From Sipunculus nudus (Eukaryota > Annelida > Sipuncula > Golfingiida > Sipunculidae), in the NCBI GenBank assembly GCA_026874595.1, contig CM049315.1, positions 73,978,401 to 74,042,400 of the forward strand: a stretch of 64,000 nt of DNA. Direction: 5' to 3'. Numbering within the stretch: position 1 is the stretch's first letter; every line of letters begins with the position of its first letter. Positions 12,416 through 25,019 of the stretch are shown in pieces. Made by a program: the position numbers and the translations under genes. The notes below the pieces were generated by a model. It made no database searches and was not told where the DNA came from. It saw nothing but the letters and a program-made list of their open reading frames with translations.

Positions 12416-13800
12416 ATCACAGGTGATGCTTGTAAGACACTTATAAATACACCTATCACTTTTAGATTAGACTATGGAAATGCATCACTGTATATGAAGT
12501 GTCAGGTTTTCTCATCAGTCGAACTTAGCGTATTCAGAACACTGGGGCCAGGATTTTTAACAGAACGTCGGAATCCCCTTTGATTATTGTGATGAAAGCG
12601 TTTAATGTACAGTATATGCAAAGGAAAACAATTTGAAAGAAGAATTGAGACGCCATTAACCAGTGATATTGCCTACTAGATTTTGATGTTTGGTATTTTA
12701 CCTAGAGAAGGGGGGATTTGGTACGTTATTTTTCTTGAAAATGTACGATATTTGTGACTGTTGTGTTAAACGTACAGTATATGCATTGGAAAACAATGTG
12801 AGGGAAGTTAAGAGAAACGGTGAACTAGTAATATTCCCTACTCGATAATGAAGATTGATATATTACCTATAGAAAGGGGGATTTGAGATTTTTATTTATT
12901 TCTTGAATATTGATTGATTATTTAATTATTTTAATCATTTAATATCAGTTTGATAGTAATTTATGGTTTCCTAAGACCGTTAAAAATGAATTTTACTTTT
13001 TGGTCTTTGGACTTATCATTCCTGAACAGAGATTATTATGTCTATGTGTTGATATCGATTATTCGCAGTACAGTATAATGCGTATTACAGGTATTGTCCG
13101 GGACAGGACTGATGCATGTATTTCTGTCGAGCCGGCGGGCATTCATTATGTCTATGAAGATAGAAATAAGGAACAATACTTGGAATTTCCATAGAAGTTA
13201 AACTGGAAATGCAGATTCTAAACTATAACTGGACACTGGCTACTTTTTGGGCTTTTCAGACAACGTGTGCATGAATTATGTACCAAGAATATATGTCAAG
13301 ATTAATGTACCCATCCTCCAACAGATGTCGCCCCTGTACAGTCATTGGGGAAAATTAACTTGCAAAATTATGTCGATCATTAGGTGTGAAACGGAAAATC
13401 AAATTATATATACCGCTTCTCCTCAGTGATCCAAGGCATTTAACTATTCCGAAAGTTAGGAATTTTCCAAGTCAGAGCACTTGATCAACGCGAATTTCAT
13501 GAAAAAGTTGCGATTTCAAGAACTTTTTCGGCCGATTACAAGGCACAGACATGAATAGACACAAAGGGATTCCTCTATATGACTGTCATCATAACACTAT
13601 ACATGCTCTGACCAGTAATTTGTCCTCGGAGAGTTGTTGTGTTCACTCAGTGGAGGGTATAAAACAATCATGCCTCGAAATTACTCGCCTACAGTGGGCA
13701 CACAGAAAATAATTTAACTCTTAAAGCCAAGCTCCGGTACAGAAAGAACGTTCTAAATCAAGTGCCACCTAAACAAAACCGAATGTATGTTACAAAGATC
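12416..13800. other. No gene; one short internal duplication
   Basis: Two diverged copies of a ~180-bp segment are visible at about 12600-12725 and 12765-12890, sharing AATGTACAGTATATGCA/AACGTACAGTATATGCA and AGAAAGGGGGATTTG-like words. The remainder has no recognisable feature. Confidence 0.5.
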
Positions 13801-13803
13801 TAA

Positions 13804-14145
13804 ATGGTGGCTCAGGGGTAGAGCGCAGGGCTCAAAGCCGTGAGATCGTGAGTTCGAATCTCAGCCGAACCGGTGAGATTTTTCACGGTCGACCCCTACC
13901 CAGGGTGGGTGCTCTTCAGGCCCAATGGGGAGACTGTACCCAACAGTCGGGTTTCACTCACAAACGAGTGCGCCTTTCGGGGGTTCCTCGGTGTTATGAC
14001 CCAGCAATGGGGATGAGACACACCCAGGACCCGCAGGAGTCCTGGTTGACGCCAGAGCATTGTGTGCAAGCCCCTGTCACAGAGTCCGAACCGGAATGGA
14101 AATTCTGCGGTTGTATAAAGACTTAGTTAAGCAAGCATTAAAAAA
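13804..14145 (+). repeat. tRNA-derived SINE
   Basis: A pol III split promoter is clear: A box TGGCTCAGGGGTAGAGCG at 13808-13825 and B box GAGTTCGAATCTC at about 13850-13862, spaced as in a tRNA. A non-tRNA body of about 250 bp follows, ending in a short A-rich tail near 14145. The head is Ala-tRNA-like in its A-box region, but the anticodon arm and acceptor stem do not pair well, so it is a SINE and not a functional tRNA. The 92-codon frame over it is a shadow. Confidence 0.85.
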
Positions 14146-17100
14146 TGGAGGCGGTTACCTCCACCAAAAAAATATATAAAAAAAAGAAAGATCTAAATGG
14201 TAAAAGAGAACATCTAAAATGGCAGGAGTTCATGAACATTCCGAGGCTTTTAGATGAAAATGCATGTGATAATACACAACATGAAAATGAAAGGGGAGAG
14301 AGGGCCTTGCTGGTGGGGAAAAGAGTACGCTATCTGTTCACCGTCAGGGATTCAAATGAATGGTATTAGGGTAGAGTTACATTCCATGTATATCCCTAAA
14401 TGTCTTATTTTGTTCACCTGATTAACTGTAGATTTTAACCAGGTCACCTAGTTGATTGCCTCCTTAATTTATTTCATATATGCAGCTTGTGTTTAGATCC
14501 CCTATACAACCCCTTGTTACACCTTTTAATACAGTTTGACATATTGTTATCGATTTACATTTTATTTTCATAGCTTACTTGTATCCCTCAAGTCTCTCTC
14601 TCTGTAAAAATTCAAACTCCCACTCTTCATGTTCATTCTCCGAAGCACTTTCTCTTCTCAAAAGTACTTGTCTTTTGTGCCACTACCTGATTTTGTTAAA
14701 TGCAGTCTTTTTACATTTGTTAAACATTTCATGTTAGAACGTTGGTGTTTATACATTGGTGTTCTCCTCGAGGCCTGGTAAAATTGGATAGCTTTAATAT
14801 TTTATTATTTAGATTTTTATGATTATTGATGACTAATTATACTTTAAATAGATATAGATATAGATATAATTTTTATTATGTCCTATTCTTGACTGAATCT
14901 GCTGAAGATAATATAGATATGTATATAGATGATGATAAGTGATTTTATATTAAAATGTGCTTTATTTAGTAGAATTTTTAATATCAATCAAGAAACTGAA
15001 GGAATTTAAAGAAAACTATATCATTTAACTATTCCTTGAATAATTTTCTTGGTGTCTGAACAGTTTGGTACTTTTGTCATGTGTAGAATAATCATTTATT
15101 GTACAATGAGACATGCATAGACCTGCACATTTTAAATTGTAATCACGTCAGCTAGGCCACAATGTTGCAAAATTTGTTATTTTCACACTCTGGAAGCAAA
15201 TGTACTTTTTAAGGGCTGCAGAACCATCATTTTTGTTATTCTACTCATAATATAATTTAATGGGAAAACAGTTTCCAGGGAAAATTAGGGTAATTCTATC
15301 ATAAGAATAAACAGAAATACCAGGGGGGAAAGGTTTTTGAGTCTAATGCACGATTTCGAGTATCACCTGCCCTGCAAGGTGGTTGCGCACAACAAATGGT
15401 TGTTGAGAAAGGTGTGTTCATCCGTTAGATGTTGATGGAGCCTCATCCTCTTTACTTGTGCTCTTGTCCCAGGTGAATGCCTGCAGTCTTCTATGATGGC
15501 TCCCTGTGGCTAACGTGTTCTGCATAACATGCATCATATTTGCGGTCGATAAATAGGAGATCAAATAGGTGGGACAAGAAGAAAGTGTGAACCATCCCAT
15601 TAAGTGAAAACAAAGGAAAATTTATGCATGATAAGATTTTTTTTGGTAGCTGTTGCTAGTAAACAGGAATTATCGCTCATGTAAACACCGAAATTAGCCC
15701 AACGAATTCAGCAAGGTCCACCGAGAGCCATTTACAAAAGCAATGTTAACATGCTTGAGGCATAAGTTTAAAATCTGTAAATCATGGATGCTACAGATGT
15801 ATTACTCGTGTCTTGAGAAACCACTAAAAATAACTCACGCAGCTCCCTGAGTCACGACACTTCCAAATATTTGTGAGACCAGAAAGCGTTTTTCAAACTG
15901 CTGGTATTGTGATATTGCACTTATTTTTATCTGAATTTTTCTTCTTCCTTACATGAATTCTAATTATCATACCGTCCATTCATATATACAAATATCTTGA
16001 CAGGGTAAGTAATTCTATAGTCTTTCCGAGAAACTTTGCACTCAAATATTTTATCAAATTTATTCAATAAATCATTGTTAACAATATCCATCTTAATTGC
16101 CACACATGCCTGGGTCTGTAACCCAGGTTCAGTGCACATAGCAAGCCTAAAAAATGAAGGAAGTGGATTCCATTCCATAGTGCTAGCTGTTTAGTTCACA
16201 GTCGTAACTGCTGCCCGGGGAAATTTATCTTACCAGCAATTGAGGTACATGATCTAAATTCAGTGTAATCATTTGTGATTTTCATATTACTATGACACTG
16301 TCATGACAGACTGCCAGCTTGATGGATAACCAAAAAATCTTGCTTATTTGTAATACTAACAATGTGTATATGATAAAATGTATATATTTTATTTCTTATT
16401 GCGAAATATTTAAATGAAATTAGATAATAATTTCCTATGCTGCCAGTTTATAATGCCAAACTTGTCTAAACTGCTTCCCAGGTTAATTCTTCCTGCTGGT
16501 AGTTTTGCAAATTCCATCATTTAATATATATGTATATAAGACACAAATATGTATACAGTAAAACTTAATCGTTTAGTTCTGTCAAGAATGGATGGCTTGA
16601 TTGTTATGAAAATCAGCATGGTGTATGTTCAAGGATAGTTATTTCTTAGATGTGCAAGTCACAAAGTCAAGGTCACTGGACACACATTTTGAAAAAGCTC
16701 ATAAAAATATCCAAATAGAGAAATTTAGCTGAGCGTCGAGACCCATGGGTTCCTAGTTTTATCCGCCACTTTTTCATAATTGAAGATTTCCTCCAGATCA
16801 TGGATGTTGAGAATACAGACGTTTCAGGTCTGGAAATTGATGCATTTAGATGATACGATATAGCTGCTCTGAACAACATTTAAGGGGGAAAAACTGCCAG
16901 TTATTGGAAAGAAAGACGTGCTGGTAGCTAGAGCCTTTGCTGCGCACGAGGCCCAGATCTCAGTGGTACAGTCACCAGCCGAGTGTTATCAAATACTTGA
17001 CGACGAGTACCATCGGCATCCTAACTGCAGAGAACGGTGTGTTACCTGACCCATTTGACAATGAAGGCTGGTTGAATGAAGAATGAAACACTGACCATCT

Positions 17101-18490
17101 CATATTTTTGTGGAAAGTGAAACAAAATATGACAAGGATTTTCTGGATAAGAGATTACCCTGTGATTCCAAAGAACAGAAAGCTTACAGCTATTTAAATC
17201 AAAATTCCTTTACGAGGTGTGTGACAAAAGAATTTCTGTTTTGTTTCTTCAAAACCAAGCGACTCTACGCAATCTGCCACATGAAGCCTGGGTTTGTGTA
17301 AGAAAAGACAGCGCATAAATTCAGTCAGATTATTCTACGTGTTTTGCTGGTTAAATAAGTAAATAAGGAGATTTTAGGTTGTGTCCTCTCTTCCATTTGA
17401 AATGTTGTTGTTATGTTGATTTGAAAAAAAAAAATGTTTTGTACGATATTGATGTTGTTGTTTACTTTCTTAAAGTCTCCGAGACGTGTGCCTTCTTGCA
17501 ATTACTCCCCCCCCCCCTCCCCCCCGCTGTTCCATTTTCTGTTCCTTGAGAAATGTTATTGTTGAGTTGACCTGCAATAGTTTCGTATTATACTGGTGTT
17601 GTACACATTCCTCAAGTCTCTGAAACGTGTGCCTTCATGCAAAAACAGTGCTCCGCTGGCTGCAATGCAACCTGAAACCCGCGAATTGCAGTGAGAGCTC
17701 TGAGTCACTGTAACCAGCTTATTTAACCCCCAAGACAATGCGTTGTGAGCTACATATTATCAACTTATTTTATATATTTATATATTATCATATTTAGTAC
17801 CAAGAGTGGACTCACACTGATACATACAACCAATCATGACAGCCTGAAAGGAGAAATCTCCAGCCAATAAAAGTTATATAGGCATCCTACTTTACACCCT
17901 CCACAGTGCTCCCTTGAGAGTGCTCCCTTGAGATACATAATAGAAGACAAGGAGACTTATTATTTTTAATTTTTAAAAGAAATATAAAAACAACATTTGC
18001 TTCATAGTTACAGTCTGTTTGGGTGGTAAATTCATATTTAGAACAATGCTAACAGGGTTTCACAGAAAATGGATATTTTAAATATACCCATATTTAAAGA
18101 TTTATTTCAAATTATATCATATTTGCTTTTAAAGATTAAAACGTAGAAGCTGAATCAATGAATGGTTTTAATGGGACAAACATGTTTACAATGAATGTTT
18201 TCCTGGTTTAACATAAAACGCTCAATCGACATTGAAAATGAATGTATTTTCATATGTTTCAAATTTGATTTTTTTATTGAATACATCACATGAAACAACA
18301 TTAGGACAGTACCAAATAATGAACATGTGAAAATATGTATACACATAACAAACAAACATACTGCACAAAAACACATACAATGACAATGCACAGAAACATA
18401 TTCCAGTAAGGCGATACATATACAGTAGAGAGACAATCTTTAAAATATTGACAAACATTTGATTTTGACCTTGCGTACCCTCTGTGAGCT
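14146..18490. other. 4.3 kb with no supportable gene
   Basis: AT-rich sequence with a short pyrimidine/C-rich tract (about 17505-17525). Two similar passages at 17500-17545 and 17595-17640 share CAAGTCTC.GA.ACGTGTGCCTTC. No exon, RNA gene or transposon end is recognised. Overlapping minus-strand frames at 18155-18528 lack recognisable domains. Confidence 0.5.
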
Positions 18491-18499
18491 TCCGACAAC

Positions 18500-18975
18500 T
18501 CCTGGTTAGTTGCATTAACAGAACACATTAAAAAAGTATGAATCGAGCCAATTATCTAATATCATTACGTTTTATCTTTATGTCAAGTTAAGATTGCCAT
18601 GGCCGCCCTGTTGGATTCCCTTGGGTCACAGAGCTCATAAAAACTCCTATTTAGCTGCAACCGACAGAACACATAAAAAACGTATAAACTGATGCAATGT
18701 AATTAAGTTTTGAGCGACAATTACAGTAGTATGATAGCATTATCTCTATGTCGAGACTGCAGTGGTGGCCATCTTGGTTTCCTTGGGGTCACAGGGTTCA
18801 TAAAAAAATATAACCTGTATTCATTCATCAGCTTAAGTGCAAATAAAATGAAACCAAGGACGATCCTATTCAGTTCCTAAGAAAACGTCGTTCTGTCACA
18901 CGTGAAAGAACACTATATTCACAACACTCAATAATTCCGATGGGTGAAGGCGACCATGTTGGATTTTCGGTGCTA
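18500..18975. repeat. Diverged tandem repeat, three copies of roughly 150-180 bp
   Basis: Copy 1 (about 18515-18650) and copy 2 (about 18660-18800) share CAGAACACAT.AAAAA, TTATCT.TATGTC, a GCC.TGTTGGAT or GCCATCTTGGTT block, CCTTGGG.TCACAG and TTCATAAAAA. A weaker third copy at 18880-18975 keeps GAACAC and GACCATGTTGGAT. The array lies just downstream of the C-terminal end of the Tigger transposase remnant. Confidence 0.6.
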
Positions 18976-19060
18976 GAGTGATCTGAAAAATTGTTACCTC
19001 ATATTGTCCATTAGTTCATATCCTGTTTATGCTAAATCAGGCATTATCGCAATTTGGGCA

Positions 19061-20159
19061 TCAAATTCCTACGGAAATACATCCCTGTCTACACTGCTTG
19101 GTCAGATCACTCACGCCATCACAATTGTCCATGCTAGTAACCACCTTGGAAAGGAGATGACTGCGGTAATTAAGCTTGAATGCCCTGATCACACCTTGGC
19201 CTAGTGGTTGTAACTTTGATGTAGTGCCGGCGGGGAAGAACAGCAGTTTGATATTTGTCAGATTAATGTCGGGAGGGTGGCTGGGAGCATTATCCATTGT
19301 CAATAGCACACGTCTGTTCTGCAAGCGCATCTGTCGATCTAGGTCCTTTAGCCAATCTCTGAACAGAGCAGCAGTCACCCATGCTTTCATGTTAGCCTTC
19401 CAGGTTACTGGTAACTTGCGCACATCTAGGTTGCGGAAACAGCGGTTTTATGGCCTTGCGAATTACAAGTGGCTTGAACTTTTCCCCTGTCATGGTTGCA
19501 CACACCAGCAAGGTTATGCGAGTTTTTTTGTAACTTCACTCCATGGCTGTCATCAGTTGATTCGACCAATGATCTCACAGGCAATGCTAAATAGAATAAA
19601 CCTGTTTCATCACAGTTCAAATTATGTTCAGGGTCATAACCAGTCAGTAATTCAGGTAAGCGTGTCTTCCGCTCTTCAACAGTAACATTGTCAGCATCTG
19701 CATTTTTCCGACTCAACAACTTGCTTGAAATCTTATGCCGTGAACAAAACTTTCCTTGCCATCCATTAGGGGCTTTTATTCCTTCTATTCCTAGGGATTT
19801 GCTTATCTCCAGTGCCTTCTCCCTCAGAATTGGACCAGACACAAGCAAATTCTTTGATCGCATTGTGACAAACCATGTGTACACCAGAGGGTCTATAGCT
19901 CTTCATAAGTGCTGGACTTGAACCTTTTTCTCCTGAAGCAAACATTTCTCCCAAATTTCTCACTAACCTCCCTCTTACGCTTGAGGATGTTGCCAACTGC
20001 ACTCTTACAGATGCCATGCATGTCAATAAGCTTTCTCTGAGACAGTCTGCTCTCGGAATCTTTAAACAGATCGACTTTTTGAGCTAATGTCAAATCTTTT
20101 CTCTTTGAATTTGGAGTTGACATGTTCACAAGTGAACAGTAACTGTGATTACGATACAA
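19061..20159 (-). pseudogene. Tigger/pogo-type DDE transposase, inactivated
   Basis: The minus strand reads as a pogo/Tigger transposase in three displaced frames. At 20159-19900 is a CENP-B-like N-terminal helix-turn-helix (KRKDLTLAQKVDLFKD, then CKSAVGNILKRK). At about 19960-19700 is the second DNA-binding region (FACVWSNSEG, ISSKLLSRKNADADNVT). The DDE core follows: first Asp in LNCDETGLFYLA at residue 92 of the 19884-19426 frame, second Asp in LLTMDNAPSHPPD at residue 44 of the 19423-19061 frame. Thirty residues later (DD30D spacing, normal for pogo) the third acidic position is Gly, in KLQPLGQGV instead of QPMDQGV. The frameshifts and this lost catalytic residue mean it cannot be active. 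The 169-codon plus-strand frame is antisense shadow. Confidence 0.9.
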
Positions 20160-20940
20160 AATGACAAATGTTTAGTATGGATCGTTATGTAACAACTGTT
20201 AAATAAACACTCTGGTCTTCGACACAACCGGAGTTCGCGAGACAACCGATATTCATTGTATTCAAACTATTTCAGCCTTGATTATTATCGATAAATACTG
20301 CACATGTATACGGCCTATATTATATACAAGTAGTTCTAACAAATGTTTGCGTGAAAGAATAACATAAATGGTAAAATAAATATATTTTATATATCAGTAC
20401 CACCAAAATAGGATTAGGTTAATAAAAAAGTGATGCAGTGAAGCAGTATAACGTGCTTATTGGTAAATAAGAGTCAGTCTGAAAGGTGTCATCTTCCTCC
20501 ATATATATAGAGTCCTGTTTATCCTAGACACATCGATTTCATTATGTTTTGTTTTTTAATCAGTTTTCATTTCGAATTAATGCTTTGTCGGCGAAAGAAG
20601 AAAGGCATGATTATGAGTGACTAATTATGCAAACAGGTAAAAACGGACCAGGTGTGTAAACCATCGCGCCTGCATGATGAGTACGATCCTTGCTGGAATT
20701 AATAATATAACTGGTCATCACCGCCGTAAGTATGATTGATGGACCGTGCACAACTGTTATCCAAACATTACCTCAAGTCGAGCGACAGAGCAATGCACTT
20801 GATGAGTACGAGCCTTGTCGGTATTTTTTTACATATAACCGGTCATCACAGCCTAATCACGATTCACAACGGTTCCAAACATTCAAGCGACAAGACTTCG
20901 AGTAAAGAGATAGAAATACTAGCTGGGGACCAACAAAACA

Positions 20941-20998
20941 CTTCGACACATCGGGGTTTTCGACACATCCGAGTTCGACACAACCAGGTTTCACTGTA
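20941..20998 (-). repeat. Terminal inverted repeat of the Tigger element (5' end)
   Basis: Read on the minus strand from a TATA at 20997-21000, the sequence starts CAGTGAAACCTGGTTGTGTC and continues with repeated TGTCGAA words. CAGTnnAACC is a typical Tigger/pogo terminus inserted at TA. A related internal block (CTTCGACACAACCGGAGTTC) occurs at 20216-20250. The other terminus was not found between 18000 and 19060, so the 3' end is probably deleted. Confidence 0.65.
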
Positions 20999-21000
20999 TA

Positions 21001-22130
21001 TACTTCGGTAAATATATATTCTATATATATTTATATAGACTTACCTTTTAATATGGCGCTAAGGCGTTTGGCCAAATCTGTTCTCGCTCATTTTTGTCCT
21101 GATGCCAGCCGCCTGAAACGCTCTAGATAGAATTTTAAGGGACGGAGTGGCAGCATTGGTTCAGTCTATAGATATATCCAGAAACCTACATATCATCAAA
21201 ACTGTGTGCCTTAGCACACACAAGATGCTGTAGCATCAGTTCTATGGTAACGTTCCATCACGACCGACAGTTAACCTTGTTGTTAAGTCCACAGACTCTG
21301 AACCAATGTGTTGTTGCTACAACACGTGCAATGTCCTACTTGACCTTGAATTGCCAGAGGAAAAGGTACAGCTTATCGCCGTAGCGAAACACTCAGCGGT
21401 ACCCCTGCCCTAGCCTCGACGGGTATCCGACCTTGAGGAGTTAGCTAGCTTAAGCGCACTTTGCGGTAAAACCGTGCTTATACAGTTAAGCTACTACAGT
21501 TATAATACCCCCAGCATTTTTCAAACTCAAAATACTTTTTCAAGGGCAGCCCAGCTCTATTAAAAAAATGTGATTATTTTCTCATATGAATAGAAAGGAA
21601 AGTCAAATCCTGGTACGCTCGCCAGATGCCACGGTCATATTCCAGTCTAATACTTAAATAAGATCGGACTTCAGGTTCGTTTAATACGTATCAAGGCTAG
21701 GAGGAATTTCAAGAGGACCGACTTTCATACCAGCATGGTTTCAACAAAGTATATAATGTATATAAAGTTTATAATCATGAATATAATGTATGCCATTCAC
21801 TTGGTTTATCTGTGGTCCAGAATGGATTATTTTGGATAGATAACTTAATTTGAAATAGTTATTTGAGGTCAAACTCAAAGATACTGACAGTCTATTGTCT
21901 GGGTCTTGTCCAAGAGTTGCAGGTTCAAGAATTGTGATGAATTTGGAAAGGTGCAATGAACTGTTGTGCAGGGAACATACCCTGGTGGTAAAAATTGTAA
22001 CTACCGTTGGTGTCTTATCACCATATATCTGGTTTGGTGTAGCACCCTGGATGGTCGTGTGTAATGAATATTATTATTAATTATATGTGTTATAAAATGG
22101 TATATAGGTTTGATATTTTCCCTGACCTTC
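21001..22130. other. No gene seen between the Tigger and LINE remnants
   Basis: Mixed-composition sequence at 21050-21500 and AT-rich sequence after it. Open frames at 21741-21956 and 21895-22080 show no domain. Confidence 0.45.
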
Positions 22131-22137
22131 CCTGACT

Positions 22138-23111
22138 TTGTTCTATCAGTATCACTCAAGATTTAGGCCTGGTTTTTCCACTAACACTGCTCTAACACAT
22201 CTTACAGCTAAAATAAAATTTAATATGGATAGTAGTTTTTACACTGGCATGGTACTTATAGGTCTGCAGAAGGCTATTGATACTGTGGATTACAATATTG
22301 TTATAACCAATTTACATGCGCTTGGATTGAATACTCCAACTGATCAATGGTTCAAGTCATATCTAAATGACAGAAGACAGTTTGCGGAAATTAATAATAT
22401 AGGGTGTAATTATGGGAATGTTTTGTGTTGGGTACCACAAGATTCCATTTTAGGGCCTTTGTTATTTACTATATATGTAAATGATATGAAATGTTCAGTA
22501 GGATGTGATTTAGTCTTATATGCAACTGATTCTGCCTTAATGGTGAGTGGAAGAGACCCCAAGAGTCATTGTGAGTATGGTTTGAGGAGAAAAGGCTTTC
22601 CATTCATCTGGGTAAAACTGAAAGTATTTTATTTGAATCCAGACGAAGACTAAGAAAAAGTAACACTTTATCCATTAAATGTAACACTGCGGACATTATG
22701 TCTAAAGAACAAGTTAAATATCTTGGGGTAGTACTTGACCAGACCCTTTCTGGAAATATCATGGGTAATACAGTCATAAGTAAAATAAATACAAGAATAA
22801 AATATCTGTAGGAAACATGCAAATTTGAATTTCAGGGAAGGAAAATTGTAATGCTCTTCACTACTACAGGGATTTTTTATTATGCTTGTAATACTTGGTA
22901 CCGGGGACTTCATAAAAAACTGAAGACTAGGCTTCAGACTGCTCTAAATAAAATATTAAGTTTTGTCAGAAATGTTTCAAATAGACAACCCTTAAGGGAA
23001 GTTGATTTTAAACAGCTGAAATGGTTGGCTGTTTCTCATAAGGTTGATTATTTATCACTGGGTTTAATGTATAATACTCATGTTCATCATGCTCCGGTAA
23101 AACTCGGGTAA
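22138..23111 (+). pseudogene. LINE reverse transcriptase, catalytically dead
   Basis: The first frame (22138-22653) covers fingers and palm: FRPGFSTNTALTHLT, motif A region MVLIGLQKAIDTVDY, WFKSYLNDRRQF, VPQDSILGPLLFTIYVNDM and YATDSALMVSG. Motif A normally reads LLDLQKAFDTVDH; here the catalytic Asp is Gly. Motif C is YATD instead of YADD, so two metal-binding positions are lost. A second frame continues from about 22590 (HLGKTESILFE, KEQVKYLGVVLDQTLSG). A third, 22851-23111, gives ACNTWYRGLHKKLKTRLQTA and the C-terminal block. The element lacks its 5' half. Its 3' tail probably ends at (ATCT)n near 23680-23695, as CR1-like LINEs often do. Confidence 0.88.
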
Positions 23112-23700
23112 ATATAGTTTAAAATTCAATGGCATAAAATAATGGAATGAGTTACCATCTATTATAAAAACTTCTAAGAGTAAGAGATTATAAATGAAGA
23201 ATTGAAAAGATTACTTATTTGGGAAAATGAAAGAAATATAAAATGGAATTTTTATTACATAATTCTTTATCATGGACTAATTTATCTTTGAAACTCTTAG
23301 TCACAGTATCTTGAATATGTAACTCACAGGTACATGGATGTCATTGTTATTCTTGGTTTCTTTTGTTTTTCTATGGTCATACATTTTACATAAGAACACT
23401 CAGTCATTTCAAACTTTACATGTAACTATTATAATCACTGTAATTCTTATAATTTCGTAGTCATTAATATGATTAAATCGTCGACATATGTATATACATA
23501 GGTTTTTCCCTGTTCGATAGTCTTAGTCAGCCCTTTGAAATTAATAACATGATAAATTATCTAGTTTGTCTGCTATCCTGATAATTTGTTTTAAGGTCCA
23601 TATGAAGAATATGATGAATATATGTATTTATAATTATTCATTTTATTGTGATCTGTATGTGTTGTTGTTGTGAATAAAATATATCTATCTATCTAGTATG
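23112..23700 (+). other. Probable 3' untranslated tail of the LINE, ending in (ATCT)n
   Basis: AT-rich sequence without coding potential, terminating in AATAAAATATATCTATCTATCTAG-type repeats at 23672-23695. A short simple-repeat tail is usual for CR1-like LINEs, so it is assigned to the element upstream by position. Confidence 0.5.
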
Positions 23701-23749
23701 TTTATATAATATCGATATATCCAGGGAGGTGAGTTGCACAAATTTTGAA

Positions 23750-23761
23750 TGCGCATGCGCG
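23750..23761. promoter_or_regulatory. NRF1-like palindrome TGCGCATGCGCG
   Basis: Matches the palindromic NRF1/alpha-PAL consensus (TGCGCATGCGCA) except for the last base. No gene start is visible nearby, so function is unproven. Confidence 0.3.
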
Positions 23762-24039
23762 AAATTTGACTAGACCTAGCAAATATCAAATATAGCACCG
23801 CTCAGGTAGAACGGAGGTTGGAGGAGCGGTTGAAATTAAGCCCAGTATCTAAGTATAATAGTATAACTAGAATACGTGTAGTCGACAAGCGACTACGTGT
23901 ATCCGCCTAAATCAGAGTGGAACGGGTGAAGTGAGGCATGGATTGAGTGGCAAGGGGAAATAGAGTGAAGTGTTGCATATTAGCATGGATGTCTGCAGCC
24001 AAATTGTGTATGTAGGTTGCCCCTCCCCCCCCCCCCCCA

Positions 24040-24800
24040 CCACAAATTCCAGAAAGCCGTCCAAGTTGTATACATATGCAAAATTTAAGGCAGATAAGTG
24101 ATTTTAGCCCGTGGCAGACAAACAGATGGACGCTGAGCAAAAATGGTTGCAGGTGACGCCACCAGTTTTGCGTATGATAAAGAGCTATGTGAGAACTATA
24201 CACATGCAAAACTTTGGCCCAATCGGTCAAACGGTTCCCAAGATATGAGCTTGGATGTCTGCTGCATAAACTAGAATGCAGGTGGCGCCACCTGTCATAA
24301 AATTAAGAGAGCTGTCGGGGATGTATAAACCTGCAAAATTTTAGCCAGATATGTCAAACCACTGCCGAGATATGAGTGATTTTATCCAATGGCAGACAAA
24401 CAGACAGGAGCTGTGCAAAAATGGCTGCAGGTGGCGCCACCAGTTTTGCGTATGATAAAGAACTATGTGAGATCTATACACATGCAAAATTTTGGCCCAA
24501 TCGGTCAAACGGTTCCTGAGATATGAGCTTGGATGTCTGCAGCGTAAACGTGAATGTAGGTGGCGCCACCTGTCACAAAATCAGAAAAGCTATCCAGGAT
24601 GTATACGCATGCCGAATTTCAGGTGAATTAGTCAAGTCACTGCAGAGATATAAGTGATTTTAACCCAAGGCAGACGAACAGAAGGACACTGTGCAAACAT
24701 GGTTGCAGGTGGCGCCACCATTTTTTTTGTGTATGTTATAAAGCTCTCCAAGGGCTACATTTGTGCAAAAAAAAATTTTCCTGATCCGTGAAACGGTTCC
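24040..24800. repeat. Dimeric tandem repeat, 278-bp period, with GGTGGCGCCACC palindromes
   Basis: Successive similar passages (AATGGTTGCAGGTG.CGCCACC, GCCCAATCGGTCAAACGGTTCC, GGCAGACAAACAGA) recur with a period of 278-279 bp, each period made of two related halves. The self-complementary 12-mer GGTGGCGCCACC, or a one-base variant, begins at 24152, 24281, 24430, 24559 and 24708. Spacings therefore alternate 129, 149, 129, 149. Part of the array has no open frame, and the 107-codon minus frame is a shadow. Confidence 0.85.
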
Positions 24801-24964
24801 CGAGATATGTGGGTTTATGTGTGGAAACAGACGCACAAACGGACGCAGAGCGCAGAGGAAAGGTCAGAGGTCAAAACAAAATCGGGGCACAGCAGTTCAC
24901 ATGTGACCCGAACATAATCCCGGGTTTCGTAAAATTCCGCCCAGCGGTTACGGAGGAGTTCTCC

Positions 24965-24996
24965 GGAAACCTACGCGGCGGCGGCGGCGGCGGCGT
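24965..24996. repeat. (GGC)n microsatellite
   Basis: Six to seven consecutive GGC/CGG triplets, unusual in this AT-rich window. No codon frame that is otherwise coding runs through it. Confidence 0.85.
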
Positions 24997-25019
24997 GCAG
25001 CTGAAAACATAGTATCCGC

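Noticed and set aside
13804-13875. Functional tRNA gene
   Set aside because: A and B boxes are present but acceptor and anticodon stems do not pair; a SINE body follows.
19176-19685. 169-codon plus-strand frame
   Set aside because: Antisense of the Tigger transposase.
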